A stretch of 64,000 nucleotides of DNA, taken from the NCBI RefSeq assembly GCF_963678635.1, contig NC_087066.1, forward strand, positions 10,320,723-10,384,722, in the 5' to 3' direction. Shown here piece by piece: positions 26,893-36,892 of the stretch. Position 1 is the stretch's first letter; each line of letters begins with the position of its first letter. Under the pieces are notes generated by a model. It had not been told where the DNA came from, did not search any database, and saw only the letters and a list, made by a program, of their open reading frames with translations. The stretch is from Symsagittifera roscoffensis. Its lineage: Eukaryota; Xenacoelomorpha; Acoela; Convolutidae. A program made the position numbers and the translations under genes.

Positions 26893-29800
26893 ATGGAAGA
26901 ATTGCTGTGCCCGGTGGATCACATCAAATTTGATATAGAGTATGCCCTTGAACATCAAATTGGAGCAAAACCTCTTCCATTCCCCGGAATGGACAGTGAG
27001 TATGCTGCTCGACAGTTTCTTCTAAAATAAGACGTAAAGAAACATAGAATTAAGAACGTTTTACTTTAAAAAAAGCATTTTTTCCTAAAACAAGTTTCCT
27101 CAAATAAGAAAAGTATGCCACTTGACAGTTAGTTCCTAGACAGTTTTTACTTGAGACGAAAACGTCGAAACTGATGATGAAAAATTTTAATTAAGCAGTA
27201 AATGACTCTCTTTGGTCATAATATCTAAATTTCTGTCGTTTAATTCGCTCCTTATATGTCATGCAGCCAGAATGCTGCGACACTGCAGTTAGACTTATAT
27301 TGAGATCAGACGCGGATCTAGGAATTTCCCCAAGGGGGGGGGGGGGGCGGATTTTTTTTGTAGGTCGACCAAATTGATATTCTGAGCACTCACAGATCCC
27401 TATAAAGACGCTGTTGGCAAAAATATGTGCCCCGCAGGCAAAATTTTGAAAAACAGTTAAAAAATAGCGTTTTTTTGGCGAGCGCTCCCCCCTCAAAATT
27501 AGTATAGATTGGCGCCTTTAGAAAAATTTTAAGGTCAGTCAGCCAAAAATGGATATCTCAAAATAGAACAAAGGGGGGACCCTTTGGGTCGGCAGGGGGT
27601 CGAATCCCTGAGGGGGGTGGGTCTAAATCCGCTACTGATTGAGATAGTTTTTTCATTCTTCTTTTGCTTTTGCTTCAGTTCTCTCCCAAATGATATTATT
27701 CTGAATAATTGAAATACTGATTTCACATGCAAATCGCCGTACGATTAATTAATATCTTTTTTACGAAGATAGTATTTTCACCACGGAGTGGAAATTTGGA
27801 AAAGAGCCGAAAGTGCTGTAAATGAGGAAAACTTGTTTTTTTTTTACAAGCAGTAATCAATTTGAAATAAATGTAATTTTGTTAAAGAAACAATTAACTG
27901 TAAATTTTGATTATGGAGAACTTCAATTTATGTTTGTTTGCGCTTTAGAATCGATCGCTTTTGTGTGCAATTTCTTCAAACGAGGGCTTTGCAAGCGAGG
28001 TTTTCTCTGTCCGTTTCGCCATGTGCAAGGAGAACAGTCAGTCGTGTGTAAGCATTGGATCAGAGGTCTCTGCAAGAAAGGCGATGAATGCGAGTTTCTT
28101 CATGCTTATGACATGAGCAAGATGCCAGAGTGCTATTTTTATCAGAGATACGGTAGTATATATTTCATGACACTTTAGACCGCATTATTAATTCGGAACC
28201 TAGATTTTTTTTTGGTAAAAAATAGTCTGACAAAAACAGTGAATCATTTGACAATCGGATTTATTTGCAATCCCCCATTTTTTCAGTAATTTTTAACACT
28301 TCTATAGTTATACTAAATTGTTGGCAATATCGATGTCATTGAGCGGTTTAATCAGTCAAAAACGATTTTTAAGGCTAATTAGATTTTTTGTTTCGGTTGT
28401 TACGGTTGTTTTTTGAAGTTAACAAAATTTTGATTTCTGAAGTCCAACTGAATTATTTTGGGTGAATTGATTAACTGAGATCAGACTAGTTAACCGAAAA
28501 TGATGGGATAAATTCGAATTTTTTGAATTTATTAATAAATGTTAAAAGTCAATGAAATGAACGAAGTGGCAGCATAAAAAACAACTAAAGTTTATCTGAA
28601 AGTAACCAAAAAACAGTTTTGTCTTTGAAACAAAAGTAGATATATAGCGTAGTCTTAAATGCATCTTCATCCTCCTTTCATTTTAAAAATTTCTTTGCGT
28701 TCTGTCACTTGAGTTTGCGAAGTGCAGCTTTACCTTTGTGTAAATCTGAGGTGTGAAAAATTTGTTTTGTAAAATTTCTGCGCTTCCAATTATTTTCTGC
28801 GCGTTGAAAATGATTATTAAATTAACCAGGCCTGCATTGTGAGATGTCTTTTTTCATAACGGAAATTCTACCTGTATCACGTGGCTGCTATTGTTGAGAG
28901 CGAGTTTAAGTTGTCCGTATAGGTTCTTAAGACAAACAGTTATTTTCAGGAGTTTGTGGGAATAGCGAGTGTCAATTTCTGCATTTAAACCCGGAGGACA
29001 GGACGAGAATTTGTTTGTGGTACGACCGGGGCTTCTGTAAACATGGCGCTGGGTGTAAAAACCGGCATCTCCGTAAAGTCATCTGCCAGAATTGGGTCAT
29101 CGGATTTTGTCCAGAAGGACCAGAATGTAAATTTGCTCAGTGAGTTCTTGTGCTTACTATCAGCTGTTGACTGAATGTCGAATTGGACGTTAGAATAAAA
29201 AAAACTAAAAAAAAAACACTTTAGCTCCTGAGAGAAGATTATTATTTTAGGCTAGAGTGCATTAGTAAAGCTGTTTTGCGATGTTTGTATTCTATTTTGA
29301 ACATTTTGGTTTTATGATCTGTCGGACTTTTGCTGGTCCCCAGTCGAGATTCTTGATATTTCAGATAATTAACATTAATTTTGCTGTATCTTCAATAATT
29401 TCAATATAGCTTTGAAAAGATATTTGGAAGTTGTTTTTTTTTTATCAGATAATATTGGTTGCATGTCTGTCGTCTTATTTCAGTCCTAAGTTTGACCTGC
29501 CAGTGACCAATGACACGATGCAGAAACCAGGCGGAGGAGTGGTCATCTGTCACAACTGTCGCGAAGTGGGTCACAAGGCCACCTTCTGCCCACAGAGACC
29601 AGGCAACAACCAGCACATGCAAAATCATAATAACAACCATGGAAATGCAATCGAAACTGGAGGAGGTAAATGTTGAGTGTGGGAGCTGTTTCCATTACCA
29701 AACAACCGATTGCTGGAAAATTATCAACCAATCAACGACCTTTTGACATTTTTTTTGAAAATCCATCGTGTTCACGCCTGTGTATTTTTTTCTTCAAATT

Positions 29801-32051
29801 GTTGAATACAGAATACTGATTGGCTGAGATAGTTTCCCGACATTGGGTCCTTGTAGCGGGAGGGATTCACGAATATGCATATTGGATTTTTAAACGTTCG
29901 TTATAGTGATGTGAAACGAAGGGCAAACAAAAGTAGTAAACCTATAGTTTTTGATACATGCTTAAACCAAATTGATGAAGCTCTCCGTCCAAATCTTCTG
30001 ACTTGTTTGTAAGTTCAGTGGCCAAGTTTGGTCTGGGGTAGAAACTCTTCAAGTTAAATTACTGCTGCGCCTCACTCAACTGTTGGAGGAATGTGCGCAG
30101 TGTTTTATTCAAACCAGGGGTGTATCTAGGATTTTCTCGAGCGGCGAGGGTTTTGAAAGTTCTTCGCGTTGCAAGTGATTTTTGAAAAAAAAAAACAGCA
30201 GCCATTTTTGGATATTTTTATTTTCTTACTTAAAAATGTGTTTTTTTTTTCGGCGCGCGCTCCTATTTGAAAATTAGTACGTGGCACCTTAGGAAAATTT
30301 CATGGTACAGTGGCCAAAAAGTAATGTAAAACGGTAGCAAAGGGGACCCTTTAGGGTGGTGAGGGGGTTGACACCCCTAAATCCGCTACTGATTTAAACC
30401 GTTCCCAGAAACTCGACAGCTATTTATCTTTTTTAAACAAATACTTTCTTTCGCCCAGCAAAATTGCGACTTCTATATCTCTGCATTTATTTTTCTCATT
30501 TTTTCACCTATTTAGGTCTTACTGGTTTTTTGTTTTTTTTTTCGGAAAAAAAGTCTAAAAAATTGTTCACGCTGAAGTTACATTTTTCGCGGTGTGACTT
30601 AATATTTCTATTTCAGTTCAATTTGTTTCTTTTGTTTGAGAATCGTTGAACGTAGTTCAGACTCTTATATAGGTCCTGCTTATTTTTTTGATGTTTTTTT
30701 TTCAGATTTCTTGAAACTTGTTCAGGCTCAAATAAACTTTTTCGCGGTTTTCAAGTTCACTTCATTTTCATTGTTTAAAGGAAGGCAGACTCTATTATCG
30801 AACAACAAAAGTGTAGAGGCACGAAAAACGTGATCGATTTCTAGTTTCGATGGTGGAATTTTTTTCAGTTTTCTTAGCGGAATGAAAAATTTACCAATTG
30901 ATCCAGTTCTCTCATATTGGGTTAATTGTATCAAAAAAGTGTTAATCATCAATTGTTCTTGAAATTCGAAGAGTCTTAAAGCCATCAAATTTTTTCTTCG
31001 AAATTTGATAGTTGAGATTTTAAAAAAAAGTCAGTATGTTTTCTGTTTACTTGCGTTCATTGACCCTTTTCCAGCTGTCTGTTGACTATGTTTAATGAAA
31101 GCAAGTTCTACAATATTTTGTCTCTTTTAGGTACAGGAAATCCTGTATATGGACAGCCGGGTGTGGGTCAGCCTCGTCCAGTGGTGTGTCATCACTGCTT
31201 CGAACCAGGACACAAGATAACAGTGTGTCCACGACTGATAGGGGGAAGTATCCAGACGGCAGACGGGGAACACATCCCGATATCCATGCAACAGGCGGCC
31301 ATGAATCCTATATTCCATAAATTGCCATATGTGCCGAGGCCCATTGAGTCTGTGACCTGTTTTAAGGTACTGCTCTTTCTTTCTATACAGATGAAAGAGG
31401 TTTTTTATCTCAAATGCGATGGGGTGATTATTCTATTCTGTGTTTAACATTAAAAAATGTTTTGATAATTAGCTGAAAGCACGGTAACCGGTGCTAGATT
31501 TTTCAGCAGACTGATCTTTAAAGCAGACTCAATAGAATCTACAAGACAAAACGCTCAGTTCATACGCGGTATTGGTATGTAGCAACCGATTGCTCCGCTG
31601 CGCGTACACAAGGCACGAGAGATATACTGCACCGCGCCTTAATCTATGCTTGCCGCTAGTTTCGGCTATTCTGTTTTTTGAAGTTGATAGAGTTTTGTTG
31701 ACAAAGTTTGAGATCAAGGTCTCAATTAGAGAAGCTTGACCCAAGGTCAAGAGTCTCTTTACGTGCGTCAATCAATTATGCGTCAGTTGTTTACGTTGGC
31801 CTGCTAAAAGACTCAGTTTTCACTTTTTATGCCAAAAAATTGTCCGCTTAAAAACCGGTGCAACCGTCCGTAACACTAAACTGTTTTTCTAAGTCCGAGG
31901 ATTCCCAGAGATATGAAAACACAATTGAAGTTTTTTTTCTTTTCAGTGTGGTGACAAAGGACATTATGCGAACAAGTGTCCAAAAAGAGGTTTCAACCCA
32001 GCAGCTTTCCTCAGTGACTCAAGTGGAGGAAATCAGAATGGAACAGCATAG
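26893..32051 (+). CDS. CPSF4: CPSF4 (CPSF30), mRNA 3'-end processing factor, six exons
   Basis: Exons: 26,893-26,995, 27,949-28,152, 28,950-29,139, 29,484-29,665, 31,131-31,366 and 31,947-32,051, all with GT-AG introns; together 339 codons plus TAG. The N-terminus matches the family (VDHIKFDIE...LPFPGMD). Five CCCH fingers follow: C41-H59, C68-H86, C96-H114, C124-H142 and C148-H166, the last histidine being completed across an exon junction. Then come three CCHC knuckles: C188-C201, C246-C259 and C303-C316. CPSF30 sits in the mammalian polyadenylation specificity factor complex and, with WDR33, recognises the AAUAAA signal in nuclear pre-mRNA. Vertebrate CPSF4 is about 269 residues with one knuckle, so this protein is longer by two knuckles and a Gly/Asn linker. 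The start is the only ATG in frame with the conserved N-terminus. Confidence 0.96.
27299..27645. mobile_element. hAT-type MITE in CPSF4 intron 1, with 8-bp target duplication
   Basis: The element proper is 27,307-27,637. Its ends are inverted: CAGACGCGGATCTAG at the left and CTAAATCCGCTACTG at the right, allowing a few mismatches. It is flanked on both sides by the same 8 bases, ATTGAGAT (27,299-27,306 and 27,638-27,645). CAG...CTG termini plus an 8-bp duplication are the signature of the hAT superfamily. There is no transposase ORF, so it is a non-autonomous copy. The interior contains a G14-type run and a GGGACCCTTTGGGTC segment shared with the copy in intron 4. Confidence 0.85.
30107..30399. 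mobile_element. hAT-type MITE in CPSF4 intron 4, with 8-bp target duplication
   Basis: The element proper is 30,115-30,391. It ends with CTAAATCCGCTACTG like the intron 1 copy and begins CAGGGGTGTATCTAGG. It is flanked by ATTCAAAC and ATTTAAAC, which match in 7 of 8 positions. The interior shares blocks with the first copy (GGCGCGCGCTCC, AAAATTAGTA, GGGGACCCTTTAGGGT) in the same order and orientation. It is shorter and more diverged, so it is probably the older insertion. Confidence 0.8.
30640..31020 (+). repeat. Dispersed repeat family, long copy in CPSF4 intron 4
   Basis: It begins with a GAACGTAGTTCAGACTC block followed by TTATATAGGTCCTGCT and T-rich sequence, and continues through GTGATCGATTTCTAG and a TTTACCAATTGATCCAG block to TTCTTCGAAATTTGA. 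The same order of blocks is seen at 55,975-56,285, which shows the repeat is several hundred bp long. No transposase or terminal inverted repeats were recognised. Confidence 0.55.
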
Positions 32052-32155
32052 GAAAAATTATTTCAGATTTTCTTCAAATTGTATCTATCCCAAAATGCTG
32101 GGACAGCTTCGCCGCCTCCGCTTCAAGGCCAGATCAACAGTTGCCGACGGAGTGA

Positions 32156-32161
32156 AATAAA
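32156..32161 (+). terminator. Polyadenylation signal AATAAA of CPSF4
   Basis: A canonical AATAAA hexamer lies about 105 bp after the CPSF4 stop codon, on the coding strand, in an otherwise AT-rich stretch followed by T-rich sequence at about 32,185-32,200 that could be the downstream element. The gene encodes the very factor that reads this signal. Confidence 0.7.
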
Positions 32162-32382
32162 ATTGAAGACAATGCAAATTGTTTCTAAAACTTGTTTTTT
32201 TAATTGATTGTTCGAACAAATCTATTGTTGGTGTCATTTCTTTTTGATAACAATATTAATTATAGTTTCGTGAGCGACATTGAAAGGTAACTAGTTTCAA
32301 GTTCACTATCATCCATGCTTGTTGAGAATGGGGTAATATTTCGAAGCACAGCAAAAGATAACTAGTGTTTAAATTTTTAAGT

Positions 32383-32440
32383 TAAGTGTCAATGAACGAA
32401 GTGAAGACACTTAATTGGGTCCTGCCGTTTTTTTATATTG
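32383..32440 (+). repeat. Dispersed repeat family, short copy with inverted arms
   Basis: TAAGTGTCAATGAACGAAGT is followed by GAAGACACTTAATTGGGTCC. Here the flanks TAAGTGTC and GACACTTA are perfect inverted arms, giving a hairpin around the conserved AATGAACGAAGT core. It is followed by a T run, as in the other copies. Confidence 0.55.
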
Positions 32441-32569
32441 TATTTTTAAGAAAAAATTTCAGGTCAAATTTGATTATTTTCTGTTGAGTTGCAATTTTTC
32501 TGTAGTTCAAGTTCAATTCATTTTAGGTTAAAATATTGAATTGGCTCAAAAAACTTGATTACTTAGATA

Positions 32570-32640
32570 TTAAGAGTCAATGAAAGTAGTTCAGATTCTT
32601 ATATAAATGCTTGTTTTTCTTCTACCTTTTTGTTTGATTA
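32570..32640 (+). repeat. Dispersed repeat family, further copy
   Basis: AGAGTCAATGAAAGTAGTTC and CAGATTCTTATATAAATGCT correspond to the core of the copies at 30,644 and 32,388. The downstream T-rich tail is shared. Confidence 0.5.
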
Positions 32641-34680
32641 ATTTTTAAGAGCAGTTTTTGTTTGAACAAAAACATTTGAAATTGATTTTTATTTTTTTTT
32701 TTTAAATTTGATTATTTTGATGTTTTTAGAAACGTTTTGAGTATTTTCAGGTGAAGTGTGTTGTTTTTAAGTCTTACTTGGTTTGGTTATTGCGAAATGG
32801 AAAAAAATGTTCGGTAGTTGTTTATCTTTGTCTTATCTGAAAAAATGTGTGAAGTAGTTTTTTTTTCAGCAGTGTGCTGTTTACAAATAGTTTCATCACG
32901 TGTCTTCTGCATAGCGGGCGGGTTTAAATTGTCTGTTAGAGTCAAACTGATATTTTTGCTTGCTTAATTTTAAAAAATGTTTTAAATTTTTTTCCATCGC
33001 AAGTGGTGCGGAGCCTCTGTTTGAAAGTAAAGGCAGTTTTCAATACACTGAACTTGAGTACGCACACTTTATTTGCAGTTATCTATGATGCCAACGCGTA
33101 CTATGCAAAATGCTGAAATATTCAGTCCAGTTTGAACTGAGAGAAGCTAATTGGTCTCAATAAATTTCCTTTCAAATTCAATTAAATCTTACGAAGCGGT
33201 AGCTAATCCGACAATTCTTGAGCAAACACCCGACAAGCGAAGCAGACATAAAATCGACATTTCTCTGCAGAAAAAAATGTTGTCCTGCATTTTTTTCTAA
33301 CTGAATCATGAAATCATTTTCTCCAACCTGCTCTTTCACCACCAATAGACTTAAGCTAGATCTACCAAATTTTGCGTATACATGTCTCGATTTGTCTTGA
33401 AGAAAACTTACGAAGCAAAACAGCCGATAATTCTTTTCATAAAAATTTTGTTCAAGGAACTTGGTTTAAAATTTGTTTTGCTCATCGCAAAAGGAACTTA
33501 TTTTGCTGATCAAACAACGCAATATGAGGCCACAGCCATTTTAGTGCGAAGCAAAAACTTCTAAACCGAATAAAAAAATTGATATTATATCGAATCGTAG
33601 AGGGTAATTTTGAAAACATAAAAAGCAAATTCCGAATATAACGTGTATTCAAAATGCGACATGCTCAAAATATTTCCGTTAGTTGACAAAAAAGCAGATT
33701 TGAGAAATTGAATAAGTGATTCGTTTAGCTAATTTGCTGGAAAGAGAAAAGTAAGTTCGAATAGATAATACTAACAATTCACGAGCGTATTAATGGCATG
33801 CGTAAGAAAAGCTCTGCTGTGCCTCTGCGATCAAAATCTGATTTAATTTTCTAAAAAAAAAATAAGCTGTATTAATTGAGTATTTAACCAATTTGAAGCA
33901 AACAGAAAAACAAGCCCTAGTCAAGATACTGATTCGAGTTTTGCAAACGTAGAGTACCGTTTTATTGGCGAGCTCCACATTTCTGAGGAATTGGCGTGTA
34001 TGTCTATTTTTTGGCCTTCTCAAATTATGTCTTTGTCATGAGGTGACCTTCAGTTGTCATTAGGTGACCTTGTCATGAGTTGACAAAACTACAGTTTTGG
34101 GAAATTGATTAAGTGGTTCTTTTAGCTGAGTTGCTGGAAACAAAAAAGTAAGTTCCGAATAGATAATACTTACAATTCGCGAGCGTAATAAAGGCATGTG
34201 TAATAAGTGTATGCAAATTATTTGACCAATTAAAAACACTTTTAAAGAATCAAAGAATCTTTTTGGATTTTTTTAATTGTTCAAAAAATTGCAATCGAAG
34301 TTTTTCCGTTTTGTAGGCGATTTCAAATAATTTCTTTGCTTGTCTTTTGAGTACTTAAGTGCAGTGCACATATTCTTATCGAATTTTCAGCTACTTATCA
34401 GTGTAAAAGAACGAAATGGTTTTTATTTGGTATAGATCGTGCGGATTTTTCAGAAAAGTTGTTCTAAAATGATCTAAAAACTAAAAAAAGCTGATCATTT
34501 TGAAATATTTTTGAGTTCAATTCAAGTTAATTTGCTAGAAAATAAGGCAAATTGAGCTCTCCAATTAGAAAAGCGCATATGACGCGAAAAATTGTGATCG
34601 ATTTCTAGTATCTTTGGCCTAAATATTTTCGGCTTTTTCATTTGGAATTACTTCAAAACCGGAACTAAGATTTTACGTAA

Positions 34681-35090
34681 TGGAACCTGATCTAAACTAC
34701 ATTTTATGATTGGATAAATTAGATAATTTACCACTGTAAAGTATTTAATATTAACCAATCATCATCCATCTAACTAACAACCCACTTATTTGTAAGTGCT
34801 GAAATTACTTGTAATTTCAGCACCAGAGAGATTTGAATTTAACTTAGACATTAGTTGCCTCTCCAAGAGAACTTCAGCAGCCGCAATAAACCAGTATACC
34901 CTAGATCTATTGAGCCTAGCAGAGACTAGTTAAACAACCTGAGACTAGATAGTATAAGAGTAAGATTAGGATCGGTATTAGACTAAGAAGTTGCACGAAT
35001 CTATCCGGCCGAAAATAAGATAGCGTGACGAGCAGACGGTGTACCCTATCCGAAATTACTCTATGAGTTAACCACATCGGTCATAACTCA
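34681..35090 (+). repeat. 5' LTR of element 2
   Basis: It begins TGGAACCTG and ends ATAACTCA. It matches the 3' LTR except at four sites: GATAATTT/GATATTTT, ATCATCATCC/ATCATGATCC, TTGAATTT/TTGATTTT and TTAGACATT/TTAGAAATT. It contains a perfect 13-bp inverted repeat with a 2-base loop at 34,796-34,823. The promoter should lie here, but no TATA box can be assigned with confidence. Confidence 0.96.
34796..34823. promoter_or_regulatory. Perfect hairpin/palindrome in the 5' LTR
   Basis: GTGCTGAAATTAC and its exact reverse complement GTAATTTCAGCAC are separated by TT. The same 28 bases occur unchanged in the 3' LTR at 55,183-55,210. It could be a binding site for a dimeric transcription factor or an RNA stem; the sequence does not decide. 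Confidence 0.7.
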
Positions 35091-35092
35091 TC

Positions 35093-35110
35093 TGGTGCGA
35101 CCATAAGTCT
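35093..35110 (+). promoter_or_regulatory. Primer binding site of element 2
   Basis: TGGTGCGACCATAAGTCT starts two bases after the CA end of the 5' LTR. TGG complements the CCA tail of a tRNA, and the position is standard for minus-strand priming. I could not identify which tRNA has the matching 3' end. Confidence 0.75.
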
Positions 35111-36330
35111 CGAACAAGACCTTAATAGCTTAGAATTAACCAAAAATAGATTAAAATTTAGACAAAACATTTTCAAAATGTTATACGACGATAATTTAAT
35201 CGAAATTTCTCTACGACTCAATAGATCAGAGCCAATATTCCGAACGATAATAGAACTACCCGGAATTGGAAGAAGACCTCGAACCAGAGACGACATACGA
35301 CAAAGTAGAAACTTACCAAATAGTTATATGATAGTACGGCAAAAGCCAACACAAACTTTTATATTTAGAATGTTATTAGCAATGAATTTAGATTTTCATT
35401 TACAAACATAAAATCTTGAAGTCAATCTTCATGATCATTTCAGGCGCTAAACAAAATTATTAATATACAATAAAGATTGATAAAAAGATCTCAGATCGTT
35501 TTCCTAAATTCTGCAGTATTATATAAAACATGTTTGGAAAATATTTATTGAAAATCAAAACAAAAATTAGTAGCATGACAATAAATTGTTAGTAATCATA
35601 AAATCATCTGTAGTTCCAGCTTCATCACCTAAACATAACAGCAATCATAAGCTCACTAAACATCAAAAACTAAAATTTTTAAACAATTTAAACCATTTTA
35701 AACTTAAATTCACTTAATTTTAAAATCAGATCATCAAGGCTTAACCTTGGATCTACGTTAATTTTCCTATTTCATTAAATTTAAAACTTGATCATCAAGG
35801 CCTATCCTTGGATCAAAAAGAACAATTTTGTTCTCCCCCACCCAATTAGCTAGTGTCTAACGACCTCAAACGTCGATTCACTATCCAACCCTTTCAAAAA
35901 ACCCAAGACTAATAGAAATTTTTGAACAAAACTAATCATTCAAATTAGGATAAACAGTGAAGAACTTCGGTTATTCATCCTTCACTTGAACCCTCCTCTT
36001 ACCAGACCCAGGATAAACCTTAGACTTAGTAAGTTTAAAATACTATCTAACGAACTACTCGCGTTCTAATTATACCTGAACCTTGTGGATCGATTTACTA
36101 TTCTCCAACCCTTGAACACAATCACTACCCCTAAGTAAGATTAAGTAAGTTAACACCTTAGCTTATACTAGCCACGAGAAAGTAAAAAATCATTCTTCGG
36201 AATCGATATACTTTTCTCTCCAACCCTGAATAAAAAGACCCAGGTTAAGCTAACCAAAAAATCGTAAGGACTAACAGTCTAAGAAATAGAAATCACCTAA
36301 CAACTTTTTGCATCCGTCATCCTAAACCTT
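35111..36330 (+). other. 5' leader of element 2
   Basis: Mostly non-coding. A frame open from the LTR edge to 35,411 could encode about 77-110 residues (Arg/Leu-rich, ATG at 35,178), but no family is recognised and it may be chance. A direct repeat of about 40 bp with a 61-bp period carries GATCATCAAGGC...CCTTGGATC at 35,729-35,753 and 35,790-35,814. Each copy has its own CAAGG/CCTTG stem. Confidence 0.5.
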
Positions 36331-36798
36331 ATGTCATTTAAAAACCTAGGAAACAAACAAACAATCGTTTTACACAACTGTGAAATAGACAACAAAAAAT
36401 ACGACCTTGTAATCACACCTCATACACAAACAGTTGGATATATTAGAACAAAACGACAAACACTAAAAAGGAAAATAATAACCAAACAAAGACAAATTAC
36501 ACGAAAAAGATTTTCAAAAAATAGAAACGCATTTTCAGAATCAGAAGCCAGCAATTTAGACGAACTTTATTAATTAAAAGAATCTATTGATAAAAATTGC
36601 CCCATTCACGATCAATTATATTTTTCCGACTCAGAAACAACTTCAAATTCATCAAAAAGAGGAAAAAGAAGAATAAAAAAGCAATATAAACACAAACCAG
36701 TACACTTGTATAATTGGAATCAACCAATTAGACACATCGATAATTACCTATTAACAGTCATTAAACGAAAAAAAGAGCCAAACACACACTCCAAGTGA
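36331..36798 (+). pseudogene. N-terminal gag segment of element 2, interrupted
   Basis: A frame starting at ATG 36,331 runs through a single TAA (36,571-36,573) to TGA 36,796-36,798. It encodes Lys/Arg-rich, basic sequence. Just before the end, an A7 run at about 36,770-36,776 coincides with the point where the main gag frame becomes open. It therefore looks like the 5' part of the gag gene, broken by one stop and one shift. The basic character would suit a membrane- or RNA-binding matrix region. No domain is recognised. Confidence 0.45.
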
Positions 36799-36892
36799 AG
36801 ATAGTCCAGATGACGACGATATCTACCCCTTCCTCGTAGATGCACCCGATAATAGAGGACAACACGATCTTTGCAAGAATTTCCTCCTAAAT

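Larger units (their letters stand above)
32162..34676. other. Non-coding AT-rich interval between CPSF4 and element 2
   Basis: No gene is supported. Besides the two dispersed-repeat copies it holds an internal near-duplication: sequence around 33,660-33,790 (TTGACAAAAAAGCAGATTTG, then AATTGCTGGAAAGAGAAAAG-like text) recurs around 34,080-34,200. Fragments of the dispersed family (GTGATCGATTTCTAG) are seen near 34,591. Element 2 is inserted directly after this sequence. Confidence 0.45.

Noticed and set aside
27822-28178. 118-codon ORF as a separate zinc-finger gene
   Set aside because: Only 27,949-28,152 is coding, as exon 2 of CPSF4; the rest of the frame is intron.
31858-32160. 100-codon ORF overlapping the CPSF4 end
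   Set aside because: It is a different frame over intron 5 and exon 6; the CPSF4 frame has the conserved CGDKGHYANKC knuckle.
35178-35411. 77-codon ORF in the element 2 leader as a gene
   Set aside because: Open from the LTR edge but with no recognisable domain and 900 bp before gag; noted in the leader only.
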